From the NCBI GenBank assembly GCA_964564735.1, contig CAZMCH010000038.1:1-36078 (forward strand): a DNA stretch of 36,078 nt. The letters run 5' to 3'. Within the stretch, counting starts at the first letter, position 1, and every line of letters starts with the position of its first letter. Below are positions 25,136 through 34,003 of the stretch, in pieces. The position numbers and the translations under genes are program-made. Below the pieces are notes generated by a model. The model had not been told where the DNA came from. It saw only the letters and a list, made by a program, of their open reading frames with translations, and made no database searches. The DNA comes from CAZMCH01 sp964564735. Lineage in GTDB: Bacteria; Poribacteria; DTPJ01.

Positions 25136-25582
25136 TTATAGTTTTTTTTCTAATAGTATAATTTCTTTTTCTACAAAGCCCCAACTTTTATATTTTTCTA
25201 TGATTTTGCCATCAGAACGATTAGCCTCTATTTGAAGTATATCAATATTGTTCTCTTTTGCAACATCTGAAGCAAATTCTACTAATTTATCCGCAATAAT
25301 TGTGCCTCGCCACGGAGGAGCAACAACAATCAGACTAACCTGAGCGATCTTTTTATTTCTTTTATCAAATTCAAGCAAAATATTACCCATCGCATAGCCA
25401 TTCATTTCCGCTACAAACCTATATGCTTCACCACGATCCATTCGTTCAATATCTCGCCTAAGTTTTTTTTCAACTTCTTCAAGAGTCTCCGATGGAAAGC
25501 AATATGTATGAAGAGATCCCGCATCATCAATGACTGCTTTGCGAATTTTTAGTCCGGTTGTTATATCAAAGACTTGTTCCAT
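25136..25582 (-). CDS. GNAT-family N-acetyltransferase
   Basis: 148 residues with the GNAT layout: LKIRKAVIDDAGSLHTYCF (first strand and helix), YRFVAEMNGYAMGNILLEF, AQVSLIVVAPPWRGTIIADKLVEFA (the acetyl-CoA loop, in which the usual Q/RxxGxG/A is RGTIIA), and ANRSDGKIIEKYKSWGFVEKE. It would move an acetyl group from acetyl-CoA to an amine; the substrate cannot be told. A ribosome site (AAAGGAAC) precedes the ATG. It lies upstream of the two lipoprotein genes on the same strand, 73 bases before the first. Confidence 0.85.
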   Translation of the reverse strand: MEQVFDITTGLKIRKAVIDDAGSLHTYCFPSETLEEVEKKLRRDIERMDRGEAYRFVAEMNGYAMGNILLEFDKRNKKIAQVSLIVVAPPWRGTIIADKLVEFASDVAKENNIDILQIEANRSDGKIIEKYKSWGFVEKEIILLEKKL

Positions 25583-26037
25583 ATAAAATCAGGTTCCTTT
25601 ATTGATGAATAAAAATCTGATCAATAACATACATAATAACATACGCAAATATCCTATGTCAATCATGAAAAATCGAAGATCAGACATAAGTTCAGACATT
25701 GCCTAAGAATATTCTCATGAAAAGCAGATACACATTATCCATTATTTATGCAATAACATTTCTGTTCAGTTGTATCTTCTGACTGAGCAGTATGAATAAT
25801 CCTGAATATTGACGACACTTCCTACCTTCATACATGCGATCTCTAAGCCTTTCTCCAAAAAGGAAACCTATCGTAATCAATGCTATCATCTTCTCCCTTT
25901 TTATAAAGAAGGAAGTTATAATGAATCCATCATTTTGATCTTCTATTTCCCTATAAATCACAAGTATTTGCTTTTTTTATTATAAGTTTGACAGCCTAAA
26001 GATTCCCCTTTGACAAAGGTATAACAAACCTTCCGCT
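25583..26037. other. Intergenic stretch without a confident gene
   Basis: An AT-rich stretch with direct repeats ATAACATACATAATAACATACG near 25626. A 71-codon minus-strand frame (25746-25961) contains YREIEDQNDGFIITSFFIKREK, which resembles the tail of small nuclease/toxin-like proteins seen in many genomes. It lacks a ribosome site and the rest looks random. It is at best a gene remnant. Confidence 0.35.
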
Positions 26038-28338
26038 TCACTTGACAATTTCTGGATTGCCTATCATCTTAAAACTTAACTGCACTGATGGTTTGGGATC
26101 ACCTTCATATTCACAATCAAACATGATTCGCTGATTTCCGCTTTGTAGGCACGGCAACTCAGAATCTGCTTGCACTATTTGAATTAAATTCCAGTTTGAG
26201 TCATAGACAACACCATTTTTATCACCATCGCAAACTAGATATTGGGTTGGTTTTAGATTGATCGGGAATGTTACCTTTCGGAAACCGACTTCAAAGGATG
26301 GATTTTTTATTGATGCGGTTTCTGAACTGCCATTTGGTATTATCCGCAAAACAAATCGCAATGGTTGTCTGTCAAATTTATTGGCTATCTCGTATTCTGA
26401 ACCCGATGGTTGACCCGGCTGCTTTTCCTCATAACGAGAAACAAAATTGACTGCGAAATCAACGGGATAAAGTAGCCAGCCATCACTAGCTGGTTCAAGA
26501 TGATATTCATTTTCCTTCATACATTGACGCTGTTCATCTGAAAATGCCCCGCTAAGTCGGGCTTTTTCCCATTCATTTATGGATTTGAACATAACATCAA
26601 TCTGTCCATTTCTTTTTAATGTATTCAGGCTTGCCACAATAGCACAACCCGCATCATAACCAGCGCATTTTGTCATAACCCATTCAACATCATCAAGCGA
26701 TGTTGCCTCAAGGTCACCTTCAACAGTTCTTATCAAAAACCATCCTAACATACGTGGAAATAGGTTACGTTCAAAATATGACTGATTCTTGAATCTGTAT
26801 TCTGTCATACCTTCTCGCATTGCTTTGCCCCATGGTTCACCCCAATTCATTCTAGTATGGATATGCCATAGATAATGAGATAATCCGCTTGCGTCATTTA
26901 TTACCTCGTTTTTCCAGCCATCAAAGCATTGCTTTACAAAAAGATTCTCTGCATAAAGACCATGCCCAGTAGCAAAACAGCCCTCTAGCCCATCAAAAGA
27001 TATTTGCTTTAGACCTGTATTATTAAACAATTCAACTAATCTGGTGGTTAACTCATTCTGCATATCTAAATTCGGAAAAAATACCCTATACGGATGATCT
27101 GCCAATTTACCAATATCTGATCCTGCTCTATGGACTGATGGCTTTGTGCCAAAGGCACCACGTTTACAACCAATCAACTTGTATGGTTCAGAGTCAGATA
27201 TAACCTCATATTGCACCAATTCTTCATCAATAATGGCAGTTGATAACCATTGTTGTTCTTTGAAAGGTTCTGAACGAGCAACCATAATTTCTGTATCTTT
27301 TTCATCAATATCACCTGTCAAGTTGCTTGATCCAATTCTCATTAATCTTGGGTCTGGTATTGGTGTTACATAGGGATCATTAGTAGTAATAAAATTTGTA
27401 AGTGTGTGAATACCGAGATGGATACCAGCTTTTTCGGCTTTTTCAACGCATTTTTTCATGCTTTCATCACCATTGGGAAACTGAGTTGGATTTAGCTTAA
27501 AATGTCCCCATGTATCAAAAGGTCCTTCATGATAGACATATTTTAGACCAGCTTTATGAGCATACTCTAATATCTCTTCAAGGTTCTGTTCACTAAAATT
27601 TGTTATAAGATATGATAGTTTTGCGGTTGGTGAAATTTTGCCCCAAATACCATCAAGTATTGGATGAGGTAATCCCTCTGCAACTTCTATTTTGCCTATG
27701 GTCGCCAAAGCCTGATCAGCAGGACAGCCAAAGAGAGCAATTTTTGATCCTAATATGCCCCCGTCTTTTTCTCTTGAATATGCCTGAACAGCACTGCCAT
27801 ATTCTGTAGATGATGCAGAATGAGCTTCACTGCCAACACCAATATTGGCATATTCAGCAGGTCTGCCACCAATAGTTTGAATGTTTAATGTCTGTATCCC
27901 GAAAGCAAATACATCATCACGGACTACACCAACAACCTCTCCGACAGTCTGAAAGATTGTGACTGGATATGGTCCCCACATCACTATATCTGGATTTGCA
28001 CCAATTATCGAAATAAGCTCAAATGTTATATGAGTTGGATTAATGTCAACTTGAATTGTGACGATAACATCAGATTTATATGTAAATCTTAACTCTCTGG
28101 ATTTATCATCATAGCTTATTGTCTTTGGAATTTCTAATATATGATCAATTGATATGCTTAATAAAGGGGTTATCTGTTCTGCTGGAAAATACTCTTTCTT
28201 TTGTGAAATATCATAAATACTCTCTATCTGACCTTTTTCGTTTATGTTAATACGTAAATTATCTGTTTGAAAATTCAGAGCATTTTCCATTATACCAAAT
28301 GCCAATATAAGATTTGCCGATTGTGATAATATGTCCAT
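26038..28338 (-). CDS. Large protein resembling a carbohydrate-active enzyme
   Basis: 766 residues from the ATG at 28338 (AAAGGA lies about 12 bases upstream; 28290 is an alternative). The first third is beta-rich. A central region looks like a TIM-barrel glycosidase: LEEILEYAHKAGLKYVYHEGP, KCVEKAEKAGIHLGIHTL, GLKQISFDGLEGCF (a candidate catalytic Asp at a strand end) and MTKCAGYDAGCAIVAS. The C-terminal part is again beta-rich. I cannot assign it to a glycoside hydrolase family. The nearby enolase-superfamily, epimerase and oxidoreductase genes suggest sugar breakdown. No convincing secretion signal is seen, although the N-terminus (SANLILAFGIMENAL) is mildly hydrophobic. Confidence 0.6.
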   Translation of the reverse strand: MDILSQSANLILAFGIMENALNFQTDNLRININEKGQIESIYDISQKKEYFPAEQITPLLSISIDHILEIPKTISYDDKSRELRFTYKSDVIVTIQVDINPTHITFELISIIGANPDIVMWGPYPVTIFQTVGEVVGVVRDDVFAFGIQTLNIQTIGGRPAEYANIGVGSEAHSASSTEYGSAVQAYSREKDGGILGSKIALFGCPADQALATIGKIEVAEGLPHPILDGIWGKISPTAKLSYLITNFSEQNLEEILEYAHKAGLKYVYHEGPFDTWGHFKLNPTQFPNGDESMKKCVEKAEKAGIHLGIHTLTNFITTNDPYVTPIPDPRLMRIGSSNLTGDIDEKDTEIMVARSEPFKEQQWLSTAIIDEELVQYEVISDSEPYKLIGCKRGAFGTKPSVHRAGSDIGKLADHPYRVFFPNLDMQNELTTRLVELFNNTGLKQISFDGLEGCFATGHGLYAENLFVKQCFDGWKNEVINDASGLSHYLWHIHTRMNWGEPWGKAMREGMTEYRFKNQSYFERNLFPRMLGWFLIRTVEGDLEATSLDDVEWVMTKCAGYDAGCAIVASLNTLKRNGQIDVMFKSINEWEKARLSGAFSDEQRQCMKENEYHLEPASDGWLLYPVDFAVNFVSRYEEKQPGQPSGSEYEIANKFDRQPLRFVLRIIPNGSSETASIKNPSFEVGFRKVTFPINLKPTQYLVCDGDKNGVVYDSNWNLIQIVQADSELPCLQSGNQRIMFDCEYEGDPKPSVQLSFKMIGNPEIVK

Positions 28339-28719
28339 AATATAAATTATTCCTTTCGTATTAATGTGGATTATAGTCATCTTTTATGCTATTTTTCAGG
28401 TTTGTTGTTAGATTTTTGTCATTTCATTCTATCATATTTCCTTTTTGATTAATAGCATAATTATTAACGTCGTTTAAAAGCTTCAATCTCTTAATTTTCA
28501 ATTTTATTTCTTGCTTTGTGCCTTTGTGTCTTGGTGGTAAATATAATTTTCTACATCGAACTCATGTTACTTTCATATAATGTTTTTTGGTAAAATTCCT
28601 TTTTTTGAAACAGATATTTTTAGCTTATACAAAATTGACAGGATGATATGATTGTGTTATTATATTTTTGAATTGATAAGCATTGCAAATAAATTCTTAC
28701 TCCTTTGGAGGACTATATT
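28339..28719. other. Divergent intergenic region
   Basis: It separates the minus-strand large gene from the plus-strand dehydratase. It holds a common repeat fragment CTTTGTGCCTTTGTGTCTTG (28514-28533) and the promoter at 28635-28663. Otherwise AT-rich with no gene seen. Confidence 0.6.
28635..28663 (+). promoter_or_regulatory. Sigma70-type promoter of the dehydratase gene
   Basis: TTGACA (28635-28640), 17 bases, TATTAT (28658-28663; one mismatch to TATAAT). It lies 56 bases upstream of the start codon at 28720. Confidence 0.75.
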
Positions 28720-29853
28720 ATGAAGATCACAGCGATAAAACCATATCCTGTTAATGCTGGTCGTAATTTCTTATTTGTTAAAGTGGAAACAGATGAAGGA
28801 ATATACGGTATCGGCGAATCTGGGCTGACATGGAAAGAGCTTGCGGTCAGTGAAGCAGTAAATCATCTCGCAAAAATGATTATCGGTGAAGACCCGATGA
28901 GGATAGAGCATATTTGGCAGGTGATGTTCAGGGGGGCATTTTTCCCAGGCGGAAAAGTCATTTGTTCTGCAATGAGCGCAATAGATATAGCTCTGTGGGA
29001 CATCAAGGGCAAGGCTTTGGGTGTGCCTGTCCACAACTTGCTTGGTGGGCTGGTGCGGAATAAAGTCGTCTGCTATCCGCATATTGGAGGTTCTTCTACT
29101 GAACAGATCGCCGAAAATGCACAAAAAAAGGTTGCTGAAGGCTGGAAGTTCGTCAGATTCGGTCTTGGTGATGCAGGAGGATATATATTTGAGCCATCAA
29201 GGGCTGTCCGTAAAGGGATAGAGTTTTTCTCAGCAGTCAGAAAGGCTGTCGGTGATGATATTGAGATATGCCTTGATATTCACACACGCCTTGATCCGCA
29301 TGACACGATATATTTATGCCGCGCATTGGAAGAATATCGTCCTTATTTCCTTGAAGACCCGATTCGATCTGAAAATATGAATACATTTCATCAAATCCGT
29401 CGGCATGTGTCCGCACCAATCGCCGCAGGAGAGCATTACGCAACGAAATGGGAATTTCGTGAGCTTATAGAGGAAGAACTGATCAACTACGCAAGGATTG
29501 ATCTTTGCATTGTCGGTGGAATTACTGAAGCGAAAAAAATCGCCAACTGGTGTGAAACACATTATATAAACCTTGCGCCACATAATCCATTGGGACCTGT
29601 ATCAGCGTCAGCGTGCTTGCATCTTGATCTTTCATGCACAAACTTCGGCGTTCAGGAATTACCACTAATGCCCGGAACTGCATTTAAGGACATTTTCCCC
29701 GTTCAAGTCGAATGGAAAGATGGGTATCTCTTGCCAACAGACAGACCAGGGCTTGGAATAGAGTTTGACGAGGAATCCGCAAAGAAATATCCATATAAAG
29801 AACATGCACCAGCTCAATTCTTTAGAGAAGATGGCGCTCTGACGAACTGGTAA
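28720..29853 (+). CDS. Enolase-superfamily dehydratase (mandelate racemase / galactonate dehydratase-like)
   Basis: 377 residues from the ATG at 28720, chosen because GGAGGA lies at 28707-28712. The capping domain (MKITAIKPYPVNAGRNFLFVKVETDEGIYGIGE) is followed by the barrel. Metal ligands are visible in EICLDIHTR (Asp), FLEDPI (Glu) and AAGEHYATKWEF (Glu). RIDLCIVGGITEAKKIA and LAPHNPLGPVS carry the Asp-His dyad. The D-x-H pattern is typical of the acid sugar dehydratases. It likely dehydrates an aldonic or uronic acid; the exact sugar is not readable. The neighbouring sugar genes support this role. Confidence 0.88.
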   Translation: MKITAIKPYPVNAGRNFLFVKVETDEGIYGIGESGLTWKELAVSEAVNHLAKMIIGEDPMRIEHIWQVMFRGAFFPGGKVICSAMSAIDIALWDIKGKALGVPVHNLLGGLVRNKVVCYPHIGGSSTEQIAENAQKKVAEGWKFVRFGLGDAGGYIFEPSRAVRKGIEFFSAVRKAVGDDIEICLDIHTRLDPHDTIYLCRALEEYRPYFLEDPIRSENMNTFHQIRRHVSAPIAAGEHYATKWEFRELIEEELINYARIDLCIVGGITEAKKIANWCETHYINLAPHNPLGPVSASACLHLDLSCTNFGVQELPLMPGTAFKDIFPVQVEWKDGYLLPTDRPGLGIEFDEESAKKYPYKEHAPAQFFREDGALTNW

Positions 29854-29951
29854 AATGTAGGTTGGATTGAGGAATGAAATCCGACATAAAATGATGGTAT
29901 CAATAAAATCCAAACATTCACAAAGTAAAACAATCATTTCAGGAGGTATTC

Positions 29952-30143
29952 ATGAAAATAAAAATTGTATACAAAGAAGAAGGCGAATGGTATGTTGGTC
30001 ATATACAGGAATATCCTGAATACGAAAGTCAGGGCAAAACAATAGATGAATTAAAAGAGAATTTATTAGATATATACAATGATATTAAGCAGGGGTTAGT
30101 TTCTGATGTTGAACCTTCCAAAATATTGGAGTTAGTCATTTGA
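29952..30143 (+). CDS. hicB: HicB-family antitoxin
   Basis: A 63-residue protein with the HicB fold: KIVYKEEGEWYVGHIQEYPEYESQGKT and TIDELKENLLD. It is a short form lacking the C-terminal DNA-binding extension found in longer HicB proteins. It should bind and block HicA, whose frame overlaps its stop. GGAGG lies at 29942-29946. The order antitoxin then toxin is a common alternative arrangement. Confidence 0.85.
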   Translation: MKIKIVYKEEGEWYVGHIQEYPEYESQGKTIDELKENLLDIYNDIKQGLVSDVEPSKILELVI

Positions 30144-30313
30144 AGAGAAAAGACTTAATAAAAATGATTAAATCGAAAGGCTGTATTTTTATGCGTCATG
30201 GAGGCAATCATGATTGGTATATGAATCCCCAAACAGGTAAAAGTCAGCCAATTCCAAGACATAATGAAATAGAGGATGGCTTATCTAAGAGGATTATTAA
30301 AAGACTATCATAA
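30140..30313 (+). CDS. hicA: HicA-family mRNA interferase toxin, TTG start
   Basis: 57 residues, beginning at TTG (30140) that overlaps the hicB stop; the next ATG at 30164 would remove the first helix. KRKDLIKMIKSKGCIFMRHGGNHDWYMNP carries the active-site His in the GGNHDWY context. IPRHNEIEDGLSKRIIKRL is the conserved C-terminal segment. HicA toxins cleave mRNA. It is easily missed because it is short and lacks an ATG at the proper place. Confidence 0.85.
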   Translation: MKRKDLIKMIKSKGCIFMRHGGNHDWYMNPQTGKSQPIPRHNEIEDGLSKRIIKRLS

Positions 30314-30428
30314 GTCTGTTCGGTTGATGGAGGAACGAAATCCAACATAATGTTAGCGTGATCGGATTTCATTGTTTCAATCCGATCTACTGATACTGGT
30401 AATGCAAAATAATTATAAGGTGATAAAG
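30314..30428. repeat. Intergenic palindromic repeat
   Basis: GGAACGAAATCCAACATAAT and CGGATTTCATTGTTTCAATC form an imperfect hairpin. A related single arm, GGATTGAGGAATGAAATCCG, occurs at 29866-29885 upstream of hicB. Confidence 0.55.
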
Positions 30429-30843
30429 TTGAAAATATCTTTAGCTATACTAATAATCATAATTATCACATTAACAAATACGGAGGCGAGTATGCCAGAA
30501 AAACCGATTATCAAAAAGCTAGGAACTATTGATTGCAACATGGTAGAGACTACACCTGTGGTTTTCCATGATAAACTTTACCGATTTGAATATGTCCGCA
30601 ATAACTACGAGCCAACCAAATAAAACCGGCGATTCTTATTTCAGATTCATTGATGTTGAGACAGGAAAAGCGACACCTGCCCTTGCAAAGGGCTATCATC
30701 TCGGAAGTGCTTATGTGAAAGGCGACAACGCCTATGTCTATGGAGTCAATATCTGGGATAAGGCTTCTTTCCAGAATAAAAATATACTATATGTTTTTTG
30801 TATTTGCGTCATTCTATATCTGATATTGGGTCAATATGAATAA
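30429..30843 (+). pseudogene. Secreted carbohydrate-binding/hydrolase-like protein, frameshifted and truncated
   Basis: A signal peptide (KISLAILIIIIITLTNTEA) can start at TTG 30429 after AAGGTGAT. It is followed by KPIIKKLGTIDCNMVETTPVVFHDKLYRFEYVR. The frame stops at 30621-30623, but a shifted frame continues NKTGDSYFRFIDVETGKATPALAKGYHLGSAYVKGDNAYVYGVNIWDK, which reads as the same protein. After about 30770 the similarity-like pattern is lost and the CDF gene begins on the other strand. The pattern resembles secreted beta-propeller sugar hydrolases of the GH43/GH117 style, but only the first 120 or so residues remain. Start uncertain. Confidence 0.6.
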
Positions 30844-31654
30844 AAGCCTTTTGTATTATAGGTAAAGCTTCCAGTTTATCTCGGACAGTGATACCAATAT
30901 CGTGGGCATCTCTGACACTCAATTGGTCATCAACCTCTATGTGTAGCTCTACATGGATAACATCACCGACATAATGCGCCCTCAAATCATTAAACCCTAT
31001 TACGCCATGAATCTTCATCGCTTCTTTTTCTATGGACTCCATGATTTCTTTTGGTGGGATATGCCCCATTAGAAATTTTAGGTTCTTAAAGCCTAGTGAG
31101 GCACCTGAATAGATGATCCATATACCTATCAAAAGCCCTGCAATATGATCCAAATATCCACCAACGATCATACCCAAAATAGCTATACTTGATGCAAATA
31201 CATCATTTCTCGAATCAACAAAACTTGCATCAAGAGCAGGACTATTATATTTTTTTGCAAAAATCTTATATAATGATGCAATAATTATTTTGCTAATTAT
31301 CGCAAAGATCATTATGCCTATGGAGATATTATTCAGATAAACCTTGTGTTCTTCAAAGATACCGAGAAAAGAATCCTTGATGATTGTTGCACCCAATATA
31401 CCTGCAAAAATAGCAATAATCAAACCTGCAAGAGGTTCGGCGCGCCGATGACCGAATGGGTGATTTTTATCTGCTTGGGTATCATGTAATTGAACGCTAA
31501 AATGAATGACTGAATATGAAAATATATCAAGGAATGAGTTTAGGGCATCAGATAATACAGCCATACTTTTTGTGGCTATACTCGCCCATAGTTTTAACCC
31601 TAAAAGTAATATCGCAAGTGCAATCCCTGCGCGTGTTAAGTAGTTTTTTTGCAT
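30809..31654 (-). CDS. Cation diffusion facilitator (CDF) metal transporter
   Basis: About 281 residues from the ATG at 31654; a start at 31678 is also possible, but neither has a clear ribosome site. The membrane part carries the metal-binding patterns SDALNSFLDIFS and DSRNDVFAS, and HPFGHRRAEPLAG in the loop between. The cytosolic C-terminal domain has VIHVELHIEVDDQLSVRDAHDI. It exports divalent cations such as zinc, iron or manganese using the proton gradient; the particular metal is not clear. A GGGGC...GCCCC hairpin at 31673-31694 lies just upstream. Confidence 0.9.
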   Translation of the reverse strand: MQKNYLTRAGIALAILLLGLKLWASIATKSMAVLSDALNSFLDIFSYSVIHFSVQLHDTQADKNHPFGHRRAEPLAGLIIAIFAGILGATIIKDSFLGIFEEHKVYLNNISIGIMIFAIISKIIIASLYKIFAKKYNSPALDASFVDSRNDVFASSIAILGMIVGGYLDHIAGLLIGIWIIYSGASLGFKNLKFLMGHIPPKEIMESIEKEAMKIHGVIGFNDLRAHYVGDVIHVELHIEVDDQLSVRDAHDIGITVRDKLEALPIIQKAFIHIDPISDIE

Positions 31655-31672
31655 GTCTAAATAATAAAAATG

Positions 31673-31694
31673 GGGCATAGCTTGCTACGCCCCT
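31673..31694. repeat. Short palindromic repeat before the CDF gene
   Basis: GGGGCATAGCTTGCTACGCCCC folds with one mismatched pair into a hairpin with a 2-base loop. It resembles a widespread intergenic repeat and may act as a terminator for the oxidoreductase gene just upstream. Confidence 0.6.
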
Positions 31695-31713
31695 ACATTA
31701 AGTAAAATCAGTT

Positions 31714-32835
31714 TTATTGTTTTGTCGGATCGCCTTTTAGAGATGGCAATGGATGAGGCCTAACCAGAATCCCGCCTTGTTCGTAGGATTCCATCGCCGC
31801 CCAAGTATATTCAAGCGCCGCAAGGGCATCTCGTCCACATGCTCTCATGCGGTCTTTATCAACGCCATTTGTAATATCTTCAAGGAATGCATGTATTCTT
31901 AATGGGAACGTCTGACCAAAATCCTTGATCCCAGTATCAGTAACGATTGATGGTGAACTTGATCCGACAGCAAGTGCCTCCGGTTTTGCCGCCATCTCTG
32001 TCCCAGGTGAAGGCCAAAAAGTAATTTTTTCAATGCAGTTTTCAATGCAGAATGTCCCTTTTGTTCCAGCGACTTCAACACTCCACCATCCGCCTAATCC
32101 AAAGCATGTATCGCCTCTCTGGCTAAGAAGATAACCAATACAGCCGTTCTCAAACTTCATATGGATACCATTAACAGAAAGCATCACATCTCCGGCTTTT
32201 CTGCGAAAACTTGGTTTCTCCATAAATGCCTGTATATGTGTAACATCGCCACAAAAGTAACGCATAACGCTAAATGGATGTGAAAGAAATGCTTTTACGT
32301 GAAAGTATGGGAAACCCTTGCTTCTTGGCGAAGTATTGGGTCCATAAGTTGCTTCTCCACCCTGAAATCCCATTTTATGCAGACAGTAAACGAGTTCGCC
32401 AACATGCCCTTCATCTATATATTTCTTTGCCTGATCAGCGGTTGGGGTGAAGTAATGATTGAGATTGCATCCCAAATATACGTTCTTCTCATAAGATTTT
32501 GCAACCATCAAACGACCTTCTTCAACATAGTTTGACAGAGGTTTTTCAACGAGTACGTGCTTTCCAGCCTCCATCGCTTCCATTGCAGGTTCAAAATGCC
32601 AGCTTCCGTTTTCGTTTCCACCTGTTGTTACATCAACAATATCTAAATCTTCATTTTCTAGCATATCTTTTAATGAATAATATGCTTTTACGCCAAATCT
32701 CTCAGCTGAGGCATCTGCCTTTGCTTTGACCATATCACAGACCGCAACGAGTTCTGCAAGATCATCTTTTTTATGACAATCTGCATGGCTGTTGCCAATC
32801 CCACCCATTCCGACGACGCCAACTTTTAATGCCAT
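31714..32835 (-). CDS. Gfo/Idh/MocA-family oxidoreductase
   Basis: 373 residues. The NAD(P)-binding motif is GVVGMGGIGNSHADCH at the N-terminus. AGKHVLVEKPLSNYVEEG carries the catalytic EKP. FPYFHVKAFLSHPFSVMRYFCGDVTHIQA follows in the substrate domain. The protein would oxidise or epimerise a sugar or inositol using NAD(P). The ribosome site is AAGGAGGG. It starts 28 bases after the epimerase gene and is probably co-transcribed with it. The two enzyme types often work on the same sugar acid or inositol pathway. Confidence 0.92.
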   Translation of the reverse strand: MALKVGVVGMGGIGNSHADCHKKDDLAELVAVCDMVKAKADASAERFGVKAYYSLKDMLENEDLDIVDVTTGGNENGSWHFEPAMEAMEAGKHVLVEKPLSNYVEEGRLMVAKSYEKNVYLGCNLNHYFTPTADQAKKYIDEGHVGELVYCLHKMGFQGGEATYGPNTSPRSKGFPYFHVKAFLSHPFSVMRYFCGDVTHIQAFMEKPSFRRKAGDVMLSVNGIHMKFENGCIGYLLSQRGDTCFGLGGWWSVEVAGTKGTFCIENCIEKITFWPSPGTEMAAKPEALAVGSSSPSIVTDTGIKDFGQTFPLRIHAFLEDITNGVDKDRMRACGRDALAALEYTWAAMESYEQGGILVRPHPLPSLKGDPTKQ

Positions 32836-32863
32836 TTTTTCCCTCCTTATGATAGATTAATAA

Positions 32864-33661
32864 CTATCTTGCACCACAAGCCTGTAAACATGCCTGCATG
32901 TGTCCCTTTGTTTCAGCGGCGATTATTGCACACTGAATCAATTCATAATTCTTTGCACCGATAACTTCAAGATCAACCGGTCCTTTATATCCGTTTTCAT
33001 GTAACACACGAATATAGCCAACAAGATCAATATCTCCACGTCCATTTGCCTGATTTTCGGGATTACCCGGTCCTTGCTGACGACCTTTGCAATCTCGAAT
33101 GTGAACGTGCTTTACACGAGAAATAACCGCTGCAATAGCTTCAACAGGATTTTCGCCAGAGCGATAGATATGAGATGGATCCATATCAATTCCAAATGCT
33201 GGTGATGAAATCTCCTTCATGGCTCTTAACGTAGTTGGCGTATTATAAATACTTGCGCCAACGTGTGCCTTGACACATAACGTAACGCCGTATTTTTCAG
33301 CCATCTGTGAGAGTTTCCCTAGTGAATCAATCACTTTTGGCCATGCTTCCTCATCATCTGATTTTCCACCGGGACCGCAGTTTATAATCGGAATACCGAT
33401 TTCAACGCCTGCCTGAAAAGCCATTTCCATTCTTTCAGGATCTTGTGATGGCTGTTCCATTGCAAGCAATTCTAAACCATAATCCTTTGATAGCCTTTTA
33501 ATCTCTGGAGCTAATTCTTTCCATTTTGGAAGAACGAGATGCTCACTCATACCATCAATCGCTGAAAGTTCTATGCCATCATATCCAGCCATTGCAAGAC
33601 ACTTAAAAGCGGATTCCATGTCATATCCGCCGAATAAGACGGAATTTGCCCCTAATTTCAT
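32864..33661 (-). CDS. Sugar phosphate isomerase/epimerase (AP endonuclease 2 TIM barrel)
   Basis: 265 residues. KLGANSVLFGGYDMESAFKCLAMAGYDGIELSAI is the family's first strand-helix unit. The metal site can be seen in LAMEQPSQD, VKAHVG, FGIDMDPSHIYRSGENP, VKHVHIRDCKG and VDLEVIGA. It probably isomerises or epimerises a keto sugar. The ribosome site is AAAGGAGG. It is first in a two-gene unit with the oxidoreductase. Confidence 0.9.
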   Translation of the reverse strand: MKLGANSVLFGGYDMESAFKCLAMAGYDGIELSAIDGMSEHLVLPKWKELAPEIKRLSKDYGLELLAMEQPSQDPERMEMAFQAGVEIGIPIINCGPGGKSDDEEAWPKVIDSLGKLSQMAEKYGVTLCVKAHVGASIYNTPTTLRAMKEISSPAFGIDMDPSHIYRSGENPVEAIAAVISRVKHVHIRDCKGRQQGPGNPENQANGRGDIDLVGYIRVLHENGYKGPVDLEVIGAKNYELIQCAIIAAETKGHMQACLQACGAR

Positions 33662-34003
33662 TTAATTATCCTCCTTTGGATATTTGGTTCTTTGGTAGCA
33701 AATTCAAGCAAATCCATACAATTCCTACATACAGGTTTCATAAATTTACCAACAGCTTTAAAAACCTAAATGCTTGCCAAAACTGGATTTGCTCGAATAC
33801 TTTTCATATTTATTACCAAAGAACCGGATATTTGTCATTATAAGATTTGGAATAAACACAGAGGCATGAAGGCACGGAGAGCAAAAAAATCATAAATTTC
33901 CTTATCATCTTTTTGTAAACTCTGTGTCTCTGTGTTATTTCCTATTCAGGTTTTTATAACGCCTGTTTTATCAGAAATTCTTCTAATAAAAGTTATAAAT
34001 GGT
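33662..34003. repeat. Intergenic region with two palindromic repeat elements
   Basis: GATATTTGGTTCTTTGGTAG near 33679 and its inverted partner TTACCAAAGAACCGGATATT near 33816, with inner arms AAGCAAATCCAT / TGGATTTGCTC, form a MITE-like hairpin of about 155 bp. Next, AACACAGAGGCATGAAGGCA (33855-) and CTCTGTGTCTCTGTGTT (33921-33937) form a second common intergenic palindrome. No gene seen. Confidence 0.65.

Noticed and set aside
29314..29583. 89-codon minus-strand frame
   Set aside because: Antisense shadow of the enolase-superfamily gene, no ribosome site.
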